From NCBI RefSeq assembly GCF_020551945.1, contig NZ_JAJBZH010000002.1, positions 310,001-374,000 of the forward strand: a DNA stretch of 64,000 nt, read 5' to 3'. Source of the stretch: Cellulosimicrobium marinum. Its GTDB lineage: Bacteria; Actinomycetota; Actinomycetes; Actinomycetales; Cellulomonadaceae. A program made the position numbers and the translations under genes. Position 1 is the first letter of the stretch. Every line of letters starts with the position of its first letter. Of the stretch, positions 23,395 through 32,251 are shown piece after piece. Under the pieces are notes generated by a model. That model did no database searches. It worked only from the letters and a program-made list of their open reading frames with translations, and was not told the origin of the DNA.

Positions 23395-23541
23395 ACGACC
23401 TCCTTCGACGGGCGCCGGACGGCGCGAGCGACGGGAACACTATGGTGCAGGCGCGGCGGCGCGGACGAATCGCCCGCGTCCCGGGACGGACGGACGCCCG
23501 CGCACGGGACGCCCGCGCGGGTCGGCGCGCGGGTGACGACC

Positions 23542-23547
23542 TACGCT
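23542..23547 (+). promoter_or_regulatory. -10 box of leaderless mRNA for the PP2C phosphatase gene
   Basis: TACGCT ends six bases before the ATG at 23554. Confidence 0.6.
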
Positions 23548-23553
23548 GTGTCG

Positions 23554-25233
23554 ATGAGACCCGACTGGTTCGCGCGCGCCACGGCGACGACGAGCACCGG
23601 CGCGCTCGCCGCCGAGGTCGACTGGGCCGCGACACCTCTCGGTCGCCCCTCCACGTGGCCGCAGGGACTGCGGGCCGCGTTCGTCCTGTGCTTCAGCACC
23701 AGGTTCCCGGTCATGTTCACCTGGGGACCCGACCTCACCATGGTCTACAACGACGGGTATCGGGCGATGCTCGGCACCGACAAGCACCCCGTGGCGATGG
23801 GTGCGCCCGCACGGGTCGTCTGGGACGAGATCTGGGACGACATCGGGCCCTTGTTCGCCGAGGTCCTGCGGTCGGGCCGGCCCACGTGGACCGAGGACGC
23901 ACGCCTGCTCATGGAGCGGTCCGGCTACCTCGAGGAGACGTTCTTCACCTTCTCCTACAGCCCGCTGGAGGACGACGACGGGGTCGTGCGCGGCGTCCTC
24001 GACATCGCGACGGAGACGACGGGACAGGTCGTCGGGCAGCGACGCCTCGGCACCCTCAAGCTCCTCTCGCACGCGCTGCTGGAGCACACGCAGTCGCCCG
24101 CCGGTCTGGCCCGTGAGTTCGTCGAGGCCGTGCGGGGGAGCGCGGACCTCGCCCTCGCGGAGGTGTGGTTCGCCGGCCCCGACGGCCTCGCGCCCGTGGC
24201 GTCGGCGGGACGCGGGACGACGACGTCCGACGACGTCCGCTCCGACCACGTCCGCCGGGTCACGCGGAGCGGCACGGCCGTCGCGGACGGCCCGCTCCTC
24301 GTCGCGCCGCTCCCCGCCACGCAGGGCACCGGCCTCCTCGGTGCCGTCCTGCTCGAGGCGGCTCCCACCCGGCCGTACGACGAGGACACTCGCGCGTTCC
24401 TCCGCCTCGTCGCCTCGTCGCTCGTCGTCGCGACCCGCGAGCGCGTGGCGCGCGAGGTCGAGGTGCACGACCTCCGGGAGACGAGCGAGGCGCTGCAGCT
24501 CGCCATGCTCCCGGACCAGCTCACGTCGCACCGGTGGACCACCCGTTACCGTCCCGCGGACGACCGGTACGCCGTCGGCGGCGACTGGTACGACGTCGTG
24601 CCGCTCGGCTCGGGACGGTGGGGCCTGCTCGTCGGCGACTGCGTCGGTCACGGCCTCCACGCGGCGTCGCTCATGGGTCAGCTGCGCAGCGCGGGACGCG
24701 CCCTGCTGATCGACGACCAGGGACCTGCGGCGACGCTCACGGCCCTCGACCGGTTCGCCTCCGCCCTGCCGGGGGCCGAGTTCGCCACCGTGCTCTGCGG
24801 TGTCCTGGACGAGTCGGCCGGGACGCTGGTGTGGTCCGGTGCCGGGCACCCTCCGGCCCTGCTCGTGCGCGAGGACGACGGCGAGTGGCTCGACGAGGCG
24901 CAGGGCGCGCCGTTGACGCTCGCCGGCGCGGCGCGGCCGGAGCAGACCGTGGTGCTCGGCGCGTCCGACGTCCTGCTCGTCTACACCGACGGCCTGGTGG
25001 AACGCCGTGGCGAGAACCTGCGACACGGCCTCGACCGGCTCGCCGCCGCGGCGGCGCGCGTGGTCCGCGACACGGCGCCGGACGAGGTCGCGGACGCCCT
25101 CCTGACCGAGCTGGTCGGTGACGCGGCGCGCGACGACGTGGCGCTCGTCGTCTACGTCGGTCCCGAGAGGGCGAGGGGCGCCCGGGCCGCGGACGCCGCC
25201 GGTGCGCGCGCCGCCTCCGTGGGCGGCGGCTGA
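23554..25233 (+). CDS. PAS/GAF-linked SpoIIE-type PP2C serine phosphatase (RsbU-like)
   Basis: The 559-residue protein has an N-terminal PAS-like region (about 1-150, with PVMFTWGPDLTMVYNDGYRAMLG), a GAF-like region (about 165-300) and a C-terminal PP2C_SIG domain (about 320-545). Phosphatase metal sites are intact: GGDWYDVV, VGDCVGHGLHAA, YTDGLVERR and DDVALVVY. Such enzymes dephosphorylate STAS-domain antagonists in response to light, redox or small ligands, releasing sigma factors. The STAS protein at 11718-12092 is a candidate substrate; no anti-sigma kinase is in the window. The mRNA appears leaderless. Confidence 0.92.
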   Translation: MRPDWFARATATTSTGALAAEVDWAATPLGRPSTWPQGLRAAFVLCFSTRFPVMFTWGPDLTMVYNDGYRAMLGTDKHPVAMGAPARVVWDEIWDDIGPLFAEVLRSGRPTWTEDARLLMERSGYLEETFFTFSYSPLEDDDGVVRGVLDIATETTGQVVGQRRLGTLKLLSHALLEHTQSPAGLAREFVEAVRGSADLALAEVWFAGPDGLAPVASAGRGTTTSDDVRSDHVRRVTRSGTAVADGPLLVAPLPATQGTGLLGAVLLEAAPTRPYDEDTRAFLRLVASSLVVATRERVAREVEVHDLRETSEALQLAMLPDQLTSHRWTTRYRPADDRYAVGGDWYDVVPLGSGRWGLLVGDCVGHGLHAASLMGQLRSAGRALLIDDQGPAATLTALDRFASALPGAEFATVLCGVLDESAGTLVWSGAGHPPALLVREDDGEWLDEAQGAPLTLAGAARPEQTVVLGASDVLLVYTDGLVERRGENLRHGLDRLAAAAARVVRDTAPDEVADALLTELVGDAARDDVALVVYVGPERARGARAADAAGARAASVGGG

Positions 25234-25303
25234 TAGACAGGCGGTGGGTCGTGAGGCCCGGTGCCCGGTGGACCGCCGTCGGGACAGCGACCCGGAGGTG
25301 AGC

Positions 25304-28300
25304 GTGTTCCTCGTCGACGACACCGCGAGCGGCACGACGCCGCCCGCCCCGACCGGCGTCGTCCTCGCCGCCGGCGACCTCCTCGTCGCCGCGCGGTGCG
25401 AGTACCGGTACCTGCGCCACCTCGACGCCCGGCTCGGGCGTACGGCGCCCGCCGACGTCGCCGCGGACCCGGTGCTCGACCGTGCCGCCGCCCTCGGGGC
25501 CCGGCACGAGCAGGCCGTGCTCGCCGCCTACGAGGAGCGGTTCGGGCCGTACGACCCGGTGACCGGCCGCGGGGTGCTGCGCGTCGACCCGCCGCGCGAC
25601 GGGTCGTGGGACGAGCTCGTCGCCGCCCACGCGCGCACCCTCGCCGCGCTGGAGGGCGGAGCCGACGTCGTGCACCAGGGCGTCCTCCTCGACGGGACGG
25701 TGCAGGGGCGTCCCGACTTCCTCGTGCGCGCGGGCGACGACGCCGCGCACCGCTGGACCGTGGTCGACGCGAAGCTCGCGCGCCGTGCGAAGGTCACCGC
25801 GCTGCTCCAGCTCGCCGTCTCCGCGGACCTGCTGCAGCGCGCCGGGTTCGCCGTGGAGCCCGAGGTCGAGCTCGTCCTCGGCACCGGCGCGAGGAGCACC
25901 CACCGGCTCGCCGACCTGCTGCCCGTCTCCCGGCAGCGCCGCGCGCGCCTGGAACGCCTGTCCGCCGACCACCTCGCGCGCGACGGCGGCGCACCCTGGG
26001 ACCACCCGGACGTCCACGCGTGCGGGCGGTGCGAGGAGTGCACCGCGCAGGTCGAGGCCACGCGCGACGTCCTGCTCGTCGCCGGCGTGTACGAGCGCCA
26101 GCGCGAACGCCTCCGCGCCGCCGGCATCCGCACCGCCGAGGATCTCGCCGCCGCCACCGAGGCCCCCGACGGCATGCCCGCCTCGACCTTCGCCCGGCTG
26201 CGCGACCAGGCCGCGCTCCAGCTCGGCACGGGCCCCGCCGACGGGACGGTCCGATGGGCCGACGGCGCGGGCGACCACACGCTGTCGTGGCGCATCGACG
26301 ACCCGGCACCCGTCCGCGCCCTGCCCGCGCCGAGCCCCGGCGACCTCTTCTTCGACTTCGAGGGCGACCCGCTCTGGGTCGACGGGGACGGGGTGAGCCG
26401 CGGCCTCGACTACCTCTTCGGCTGGGTCGAACGGCCCGCCGCCCCCGACGACGAACCCCCGTTCCACGCCCTGTGGGCCCACGACCTCGCGTCCGAGCGC
26501 GACGCGCTCGTCGCGTTCGTCGACCACGTCACCGCCCGTCGTCGCGAGCACCCCGACCTCCACGTCTACCACTACGCCGACTACGAGAAGGCGCACCTGC
26601 TGTCCATCGCGGCCCGGCACGGCGTCTACGAGGAGGAGGTCGACGACCTCCTGCGCGACGGCGTCCTCGTCGACCTCTACGCCGTCGTGCGCCCGTCGTT
26701 GCGCACCTCCGACCGGTCACGGTCCATCAAGAAGCTCGAACCGCTCTACATGGGCGCCGACCTGCGCACCGGCGACGTCAAGGACGCCGCCGCGTCGGTC
26801 GTCGCCTACGCCCGGTACACCGACCTGCGCGACGCCGGGCGGCACGCCGAGGCCGACGAGCTCCTGCGGGGCATCGCCGACTACAACCGGTACGACTGCG
26901 TGTCCACGCTGCGGCTGCTCGAGTGGTTGCGGTGGGCGGTGGCGCGGAGCGAGGCCGGGTCGGGTGCGGTGGCACCGGGCACGACGAGGTCGCCGACCGA
27001 GCCCTCCGAGCCCGCCGGTCGCGTCGCGGCCACGCCGTCCGAACCCGGGCCGCGGGAGGCCGCGCTCGCGCTGGAGGCGGAGATCCGGTCGGTCGTGGGG
27101 GAGGACCGGTCCGCGCGGGACGCGACGACGCAGGGGCTCGCGCTGTACGGGGCGGCCGTGGGGTACCACCGGCGCGAGGCGAAGCCGTTCTGGCACGAGC
27201 ACTACGCGCGCCTCGCCCTGCCGGTGGACGAGTGGCCCGGCCGACGCAACGCGTTCCTCGTCGAGCACGCCGACGTCGTCAGCGCGTGGGAGGTCGAGCC
27301 CGGCCGGCAGACCCTCTCGCGACGCCTCGAGCTCGTCGGGCGGCTCCCCGAGGGCACCGACGTGCGGCCCGGCGTCGCGCCCTACCTGCTCTACGACGCG
27401 CCCCTGCCGCCCGGGGCGCAGACGTCGGCCGACGGCGTGCGGGGCTGGGCGTCGGGCGCGTCCGTCACCGGGGCGGGCCGCCGGTCCACCGCGACGGGGG
27501 AGCGGGACGTGCTCCACGTGCGCGAGCAGCTCCGGCGCGGCGCCGAACCGTTCGACGCCCTGCCCATGGCCCTCACGCCCGCGCCCGGGCCGCCCACCAC
27601 GTCGCTGGAGGCGGCCGCCGCCGCGGCCGCCCGGCACGCCCTCGACACGTGGCGCCGCACCGGCGCGCTGCCGCCGGACGCCGCGTCCGACCTCCTCGTG
27701 CGCCGACCCCCGCGCCTCCGCGGCGGACAGAACCTGCCGCGCCCCGCGGGAGACGACCTCGTCGGGGCCGTCACCGCCGCCGTCGACGGGCTCGACCGGT
27801 CGTACGTCGCCGTGCAGGGCCCGCCCGGGACGGGCAAGACGTACGTCGGCTCGCACGTCGTGGCGCGGCTCGTCGCCCAGGGGTGGCGGGTGGGCGTCGT
27901 CGCGCAGTCGCACGCCGTAGTCGAGAACATGCTGCGCGCCGTCGTCGCCGCAGGCGTGCCCGCGGCGGTCGTCGCGAAGAAGCGGGCGGGCGACGGCCCG
28001 TCGCCGACCGCGGTGTGCACCGAGCTCGACGGCGCCGCGCTCGCCGAGTTCGCGACCGGCCCCGGCCCCCGCGTCGTCGGCGGGACGGCCTGGGACTTCG
28101 CCGCGGACCGGCTCCCCGCGAGGACCCTCGACCTCCTCGTCGTCGACGAGGCCGGGCAGTTCTCGCTCGCGAGCACCGTCGCCGTGGCGCGCGCCGCAGA
28201 CCGGCTCCTCCTCCTCGGCGACCCGCAGCAGCTGCCGCAGGTGAGCCAGGGGACGCACCCGGAACCCGTGGACCGCTCGGTGCTGGGGTGGCTCACCGAC

Positions 28301-28972
28301 GGGCACCGCGTCCTTCCCCACGAGCTCGGGTACTTCCTCGACCGGACGTGGCGCATGCACCCCGACCTCGCGGCCGCCGTGTCCAGGCTGTCGTACGAGG
28401 ACCGCCTGCACGCCCACCCCGTCGCGGCCCGGCGGCTGCTCGACGGCGTCGCCCCCGGCGTCGAGGAGGTCCTCGTGCCGCACACCGGCAACACGGTCCG
28501 TTCGCGCGAGGAGGCCGACGAGGTCGTGCGCCAGGTCGCCCGGTTCCTCGGCCGGTCGTGGTCGGCGCCGGACGAGGTCCCGGCGGACGTCGACCGCGCG
28601 GAGGAGGGCCGGCCCCTCGCGCAGCACGACGTCCTCGTCGTCGCGGCCTACAACGCCCAGGTGTGGGCCGTACGTGCCGCGCTCGACGCCGCCGGGTACC
28701 CCGACGTGCAGGTCGGCACCGTGGACCGTTTCCAGGGGCGGCAGGCCGTGGTCGTCGTCGTCACGCTCGCCGCGTCGTCGGCACGCGACGCGTCGCGCGG
28801 CCTCGGGTTCCTGCTGTCACGCCACCGCACCAACGTGGCGGTGTCTCGCGCGCAGTGGACGGCCGTCGTCGTGCGCTCGCCCACCCTGACCGACGACCTG
28901 CCGCACAGCGCGCGCGGGCTGGAGGAGCTCGGTGCGTTCCTCGCACTGGGGGACCGACGCCCGGCCGGGTAG
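25304..28972 (+). CDS. TM0106-family RecB-like nuclease fused to an SF1 helicase
   Basis: The 1,222-residue protein has an N-terminal RecB-like nuclease (about 20-290; GRPDFLV, VVDAKLARRAKV and a CGRCEEC cluster that may hold an iron-sulfur cluster). An RNase H-like exonuclease region follows (about 345-545; DLFFDFEGDP, YADYEKAHL, DLYAVVRPSL). A superfamily-1 helicase (about 820-1215) completes it, with Walker A GPPGTGKT at 839-846, DEAG box LLVVDEAGQFSL, GDPQQLPQVSQG, TWRMHPDLA, VDRFQGRQ and TNVAVSRA. This is the TM0106/Dna2-Nam7 architecture, presumed to act in DNA repair or nucleic-acid defence. The GTG at 25304 has GGAGG five bases upstream; a GTG at 25298 is also in frame. Confidence 0.9.
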   Translation: MFLVDDTASGTTPPAPTGVVLAAGDLLVAARCEYRYLRHLDARLGRTAPADVAADPVLDRAAALGARHEQAVLAAYEERFGPYDPVTGRGVLRVDPPRDGSWDELVAAHARTLAALEGGADVVHQGVLLDGTVQGRPDFLVRAGDDAAHRWTVVDAKLARRAKVTALLQLAVSADLLQRAGFAVEPEVELVLGTGARSTHRLADLLPVSRQRRARLERLSADHLARDGGAPWDHPDVHACGRCEECTAQVEATRDVLLVAGVYERQRERLRAAGIRTAEDLAAATEAPDGMPASTFARLRDQAALQLGTGPADGTVRWADGAGDHTLSWRIDDPAPVRALPAPSPGDLFFDFEGDPLWVDGDGVSRGLDYLFGWVERPAAPDDEPPFHALWAHDLASERDALVAFVDHVTARRREHPDLHVYHYADYEKAHLLSIAARHGVYEEEVDDLLRDGVLVDLYAVVRPSLRTSDRSRSIKKLEPLYMGADLRTGDVKDAAASVVAYARYTDLRDAGRHAEADELLRGIADYNRYDCVSTLRLLEWLRWAVARSEAGSGAVAPGTTRSPTEPSEPAGRVAATPSEPGPREAALALEAEIRSVVGEDRSARDATTQGLALYGAAVGYHRREAKPFWHEHYARLALPVDEWPGRRNAFLVEHADVVSAWEVEPGRQTLSRRLELVGRLPEGTDVRPGVAPYLLYDAPLPPGAQTSADGVRGWASGASVTGAGRRSTATGERDVLHVREQLRRGAEPFDALPMALTPAPGPPTTSLEAAAAAAARHALDTWRRTGALPPDAASDLLVRRPPRLRGGQNLPRPAGDDLVGAVTAAVDGLDRSYVAVQGPPGTGKTYVGSHVVARLVAQGWRVGVVAQSHAVVENMLRAVVAAGVPAAVVAKKRAGDGPSPTAVCTELDGAALAEFATGPGPRVVGGTAWDFAADRLPARTLDLLVVDEAGQFSLASTVAVARAADRLLLLGDPQQLPQVSQGTHPEPVDRSVLGWLTDGHRVLPHELGYFLDRTWRMHPDLAAAVSRLSYEDRLHAHPVAARRLLDGVAPGVEEVLVPHTGNTVRSREEADEVVRQVARFLGRSWSAPDEVPADVDRAEEGRPLAQHDVLVVAAYNAQVWAVRAALDAAGYPDVQVGTVDRFQGRQAVVVVVTLAASSARDASRGLGFLLSRHRTNVAVSRAQWTAVVVRSPTLTDDLPHSARGLEELGAFLALGDRRPAG

Positions 28973-28987
28973 GGAGGGACCGCGGGG

Positions 28988-29749
28988 TCAGAACTCGCCG
29001 AAGCCGCCGAAGTCCTCGAACCCGCCGAAGTCGCCGAACCCTCCGTCGCCGCCCTCGGCGCCCGACGCCTCGACGGCACCCGCCTCCGCGCCGCCGGGGT
29101 CGCCGGCTCCGGGGTCCCCGGCACCGGGGTCGCCGCCCTCGCCCGCACCCGGGTCACCGGCCGCTGCGGCGTCCTCCGCGACGGGCTGCGTCGGGTCCGC
29201 GAACGCCGGGCCGAACATCGCGTTCGCCACGGCCGAGCCGATGACGACGCCCGCGACCGTCCCGAGCAGGCTCGACCCGACCATCGCGCCGAAGCCCGGC
29301 CCGCCGCCTCCGGGCCGCCCGCCGAACGACCGTTCGAGCGTGCCGGGGTTGCGCATCTCCGCGCGCGTCGCCATGCGGGCGAGGTCCTGCGGGGTGTCGG
29401 TGGGTGCTCGTTCGGCCGGCGGCACGGTGCTGCCCAGCTCCGCGAGCACCTGACGGCGCTGGTCCGGCGTGAGCCGGGCGAACGCCTCCGCGTGCGCCTG
29501 CTCGACGGCGTCCGGCGGCGCGGTGCGCAGGAGGTACCGGTAGCGGTCGATCGCCACCTGGTCCGGGGTGCGCGGCGTCCGGGCCTGCGGGGCCGGGGCG
29601 TCCGCGGTGCCGTACGCGGGCGCGTCGGCCTGCGGTGCGGTCTGCGCCGGGTACCCGCTCGGGTACTGCGCCGGGCCGGACGTCGGGGAGGGCACGCCCT
29701 GCTGTGCGTCGCGCGGTTCGCGGCCGAGGAGCCGGTCGAGGAATCCCAT
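28988..29749 (-). CDS. Gly/Asp-rich hypothetical protein with central hydrophobic hairpin
   Basis: The 253-residue protein begins MGFLDRLLGREP, then a Pro/Gln/Ala-rich linker. A helical middle domain (about 60-130) contains TPDQVAIDRYRYLLRTAPP and AHAEAFARLTPDQRRQVLAEL. A hydrophobic Gly-rich segment follows (about 150-180, GAMVGSSLLGTVAGVVIGSAVANAMFG). The C-terminus is very acidic and ends in FGDFGGFEDFGGFGEF. The ATG at 29749 has GGAGG six bases upstream. The domain order resembles small actinobacterial proteins of unknown role that may associate with membranes through the Gly-rich hairpin. It is convergent with the helicase gene, only 15 bases apart. Confidence 0.72.
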   Translation of the reverse strand: MGFLDRLLGREPRDAQQGVPSPTSGPAQYPSGYPAQTAPQADAPAYGTADAPAPQARTPRTPDQVAIDRYRYLLRTAPPDAVEQAHAEAFARLTPDQRRQVLAELGSTVPPAERAPTDTPQDLARMATRAEMRNPGTLERSFGGRPGGGGPGFGAMVGSSLLGTVAGVVIGSAVANAMFGPAFADPTQPVAEDAAAAGDPGAGEGGDPGAGDPGAGDPGGAEAGAVEASGAEGGDGGFGDFGGFEDFGGFGEF

Positions 29750-29892
29750 GGTTCGCCTCCGGGGTCGTCGTGTGCGCCGAGCGGTGTGCCGGCGTCGTCC
29801 ACCCTGTCCCTGGGAGAACGGGCACGCCCGTCGATCGGTTCCGCGACCCCACCGCTGTTCGGCACGTCCCGTGGCCGACCCCGGACGCACGG

Positions 29893-29922
29893 GTGCCCCC
29901 CGACCCGGAGGTCGGGGGGCAC
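29893..29922. terminator. 13-bp hairpin after the cold-shock gene
   Basis: GTGCCCCCCGACC and its exact complement enclose a CGGA loop, 41 bases after the csp stop on the minus strand. No T-tract. Confidence 0.75.
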
Positions 29923-29962
29923 TCGTCAGATCAGCGTGCGCGGCCGGTGGCCGCGGGCGAGA

Positions 29963-30166
29963 TCAGAGGGCGCGGATGTTCTCCGCCTGCGGGCCCTTCG
30001 GGCCCTGCGTCACGTCGAACTCGACGCGCTGGTTCTCCTCCAGCGTGCGGAAGCCCTGCGACTGGATCGCGCTGTAGTGCGCGAACACGTCGGCCGAGCC
30101 GTCCTCGGGGGCGATGAAGCCGTAGCCCTTCTCGCTGTTGAACCACTTCACGGTTCCGGTAGCCAT
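29963..30166 (-). CDS. cspA: CspA-family cold-shock protein
   Basis: The 67-residue protein is a canonical cold-shock domain. RNP1 reads [11 protein letters not shown] and RNP2 reads DVFAHYSAI, preceded by [10 protein letters not shown]. It binds single-stranded RNA and DNA and acts as an RNA chaperone. The ATG at 30166 has GAAGGAG six bases upstream. The 5' region (30167-30240) contains a CCCCC/GGGGG hairpin and a TTGACG element, in keeping with long structured leaders of csp genes. A strong hairpin follows the gene. Confidence 0.97.
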   Translation of the reverse strand: MATGTVKWFNSEKGYGFIAPEDGSADVFAHYSAIQSQGFRTLEENQRVEFDVTQGPKGPQAENIRAL

Positions 30167-30351
30167 GGTTACTCCTTCAAGAGTGTCAACCTTCACCCCC
30201 CACGGTCGCGGGGGCGTACATCACGGTGTTCGTCGTCAACTCTTGGGGTAACAAGGTCCGCCGGGGTGCACCCGAGGGTGTCACCTCAGCGCGAGGACAA
30301 GCGAGGCACTGCAATCTCGCGCACAACCGTACAGGGTGGGCCCCGTCCTGG
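30167..30351 (-). promoter_or_regulatory. leader and probable promoter region of the cold-shock gene
   Basis: On the minus strand, CCCCC...GGGGG (about 30197-30214) can form a hairpin about 35 bases before the start codon. TTGACG (about 30233-30238) is a -35 candidate, but no convincing -10 box follows at 16-18 bp. I see nothing else in this stretch. Confidence 0.4.
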
Positions 30352-30627
30352 CTATGGAAAGTGGTCAGCCGCGCGGTCAGGTGTCGCCGCGAGGGGCGAG
30401 GGCGAGCTCGACGACCGGGCGGCGTGCTCGTCGAGGAGGCGGGCGGCGCCGTCGGGCGGCAGCGGCCGTGCCAGGGCGCGGGCGGGCGGTCGTGCACCGG
30501 TGCGGACGAGGACACGGGGCTCGGCCACGACGTTGCGGTACCACTGGGCCGTGGGCCGGTCCTGGTACGTCCGTCCCGGGACGCGGTCGAAGCGAGACCC
30601 GCGCGTTACGAGTCGGTAACAACTCAC
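30352..30627 (-). pseudogene. probable remnant of a deazaflavin-dependent nitroreductase-type gene
   Basis: The frame encodes 91 residues with AQWYRNVVAEPRVLVRTGARPPARALA and LPPDGAARLLDEHAAR. This matches the middle of F420-dependent nitroreductase/quinone-reductase proteins (usual length 130-160). The expected N-terminal barrel (GRRSGxPRxxPL...) is missing and replaced by unrelated residues, and the C-terminal end degenerates to SSSPSPLAATPD. No ribosome-binding site precedes the nominal GTG. I read it as a decayed fragment; a short diverged protein remains possible. Confidence 0.4.
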
Positions 30628-30787
30628 GGCGGCTCGCGAAACGGGCGCCGCCTACGGTCGCGTCACCCAGGAACGCAGAAGGGCCCGCTCGCGCGGATCT
30701 GCTCGTCCGGGAGCCCTGCCGCGACGCGGCGGGCCCGGGGCGGCGGGTCCGGGAAGTGGCTTTCGCGGCCGGGTGACCTGTGTCACT
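30628..30787. other. non-coding stretch upstream of the liv operator
   Basis: An 8-bp GGGCCCGC/GCGGGCCC pair with a long GC-rich interior (about 30686-30738) could fold. GTGAC-N4-GTCAC (about 30773-30786) sits just before the double palindrome. No gene is apparent. Confidence 0.4.
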
Positions 30788-30814
30788 ATTCAGCACGCAA
30801 TTCAGTGCTGAATT
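30788..30814. promoter_or_regulatory. double overlapping palindrome upstream of the liv operon
   Basis: ATTCAGCAC-N8-GTGCTGAAT (30788-30813) is a perfect 9-bp inverted repeat. Nested in it, AATTCAG-TG-CTGAATT (30799-30814) is a second perfect palindrome. TTCAG therefore occurs three times in 27 bases of AT-rich DNA inside a GC-rich genome, 67 bases before the livJ-like ATG. It is very likely an operator; the regulator is unknown. Confidence 0.7.
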
Positions 30815-30880
30815 CATCGATCGGCCGCGGAGCGGTGCGGTTTCGCCGCCTCCTCGGGGATCTGGATCACGGAGGTTGGC

Positions 30881-32134
30881 ATGCATCGCACAGCACGACG
30901 GGCGAGCGGAGGCGCGGCCCTGCTCCTCGCCGCCACGCTGGTCCTCACCGCCTGCGGACCCCAGGAGCAGGGGGGCGGCGACGACGAGACCGGCAGCACG
31001 GCCACGGAGAGCGAGGACGGCGGGTCGGGCGAGCTGAGCATCGTCCCGTCGGTCCAGATCGACGTCGACGGCGCGGAGGTCCCGGCGGAGACGTCGGGCG
31101 ACGCGGCGGACCCGGCGGGCGACGGCAGCGCCGAGTGCGCCGAGGGCACCTCGATCGCCATGGCGGGCGCGCTCACGGGCCCCAACGCGGCGCTCGGCCT
31201 GAACATCCTGTACGGCGCCCAGGTCGCCGTCGACGCCTTCAACGAGGCGAACGCGGGCTGCCAGGTCGAGATCAAGCAGTTCGACACCGAGGGCGACCCG
31301 CAGAAGGCCACCCAGGTCGCACCGCAGATCGTCGGCGACGACAGCGTCATCGCGCTCCTCGGCCCGGCGTTCTCGGGCGAGACCGCGGCGACGGGCGACG
31401 TGTTCAACCAGGCGGGCCTGCTGTCCCTGTCCGCCTCGGCGACGAACCCCGACCTCACGGCGAACGGCTGGTCCACCTTCTACCGCGGCCTCGCCAACGA
31501 CGCCGTGCAGGGCCCGGCCGTCGCGAAGTACATGACGGACACGCTCGGCTACGGCAGCGTCTGCGTCGTCACCGACAACTCGGACTACGGCATCGGCCTC
31601 GCCGAGCAGATCACGTCGGGTCTCGGCGACGCCGCGAACGCGGACTGCGGCGCCGAGGTGAAGACGGGCGACAAGGACTTCTCCGCGGCGGTGCAGATCA
31701 TCTCCGGTGCCGAGGCGGACGCCGTCTTCTACGCGGGCTACTACGCGGAGGCGGCACCGTTCGTGCAGCAGCTGCGCGACGGCGGCGTCGAGATCCCGTT
31801 CGTCTCGGCGGACGGCACGAACGACCCGCAGTTCGTCTCGCAGGCGGGCGGCTCGTCCGAGGGTGCGATCCTGTCCTGCCCGTGCGGTCCCGCGCCGGAC
31901 GAGTTCGCGGCGACGTACGAGGAGGTCAACGGCCAGGCGCCGGGCGTGTACTCCGTCGAGGGCTACGACCTCGCGACGATCATGCTCACCGGCATCGCCT
32001 CGGGCGTGACCGACCGTGCGGGGATGCTCGACTACGTGGCGAACTACTCCGGCGAGGGCCTGGCCCGCGCCTACGAGTGGGACGACACGGGCGAGCTCTC
32101 CGCGGCGCTCATCTGGATCTACGAGGTCCAGTAG
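30881..32134 (+). CDS. livJ: branched-chain amino-acid ABC transporter substrate-binding lipoprotein
   Basis: The 417-residue precursor has lipobox LVLTAC (Cys25), an acidic linker to about 90 and a family-6 periplasmic binding domain. Motifs are SIAMAGALTGPNAALGLNILYGAQVAVD, ALLGPAFSGETAATGDVFNQAG and DFSAAVQIISGAEADAVFYAGY. The ATG at 30881 follows GGAGG with five bases of spacing. It heads the livJHMGF operon and lies downstream of a double palindrome. A GC-rich hairpin follows its stop. Ligand is inferred as Leu/Ile/Val from the operon; other amino acids or amides are possible. Confidence 0.93.
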   Translation: MHRTARRASGGAALLLAATLVLTACGPQEQGGGDDETGSTATESEDGGSGELSIVPSVQIDVDGAEVPAETSGDAADPAGDGSAECAEGTSIAMAGALTGPNAALGLNILYGAQVAVDAFNEANAGCQVEIKQFDTEGDPQKATQVAPQIVGDDSVIALLGPAFSGETAATGDVFNQAGLLSLSASATNPDLTANGWSTFYRGLANDAVQGPAVAKYMTDTLGYGSVCVVTDNSDYGIGLAEQITSGLGDAANADCGAEVKTGDKDFSAAVQIISGAEADAVFYAGYYAEAAPFVQQLRDGGVEIPFVSADGTNDPQFVSQAGGSSEGAILSCPCGPAPDEFAATYEEVNGQAPGVYSVEGYDLATIMLTGIASGVTDRAGMLDYVANYSGEGLARAYEWDDTGELSAALIWIYEVQ

Positions 32135-32155
32135 TCCGACGACGACGGGCGCCTC

Positions 32156-32192
32156 GCCCGGCCGCCCCGCCTCCCGGTGGGGCGGGCCGGGC
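32156..32192 (+). terminator. GC-rich hairpin between livJ and livH
   Basis: GCCCGGCC-GCCCC pairs with GGGGCGGGCCGGGC with one bulged base; weak outer arms GGGCGCC/GGCGCCC extend it. As inside the amino-acid ABC operon, it probably raises binding-protein mRNA relative to the permeases. Confidence 0.55.
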
Positions 32193-32251
32193 GGGGCGCC
32201 CGTCGCGGACCACGACCTCGTACGATCCCGCACGCCACCCCAAGGAGCGTC

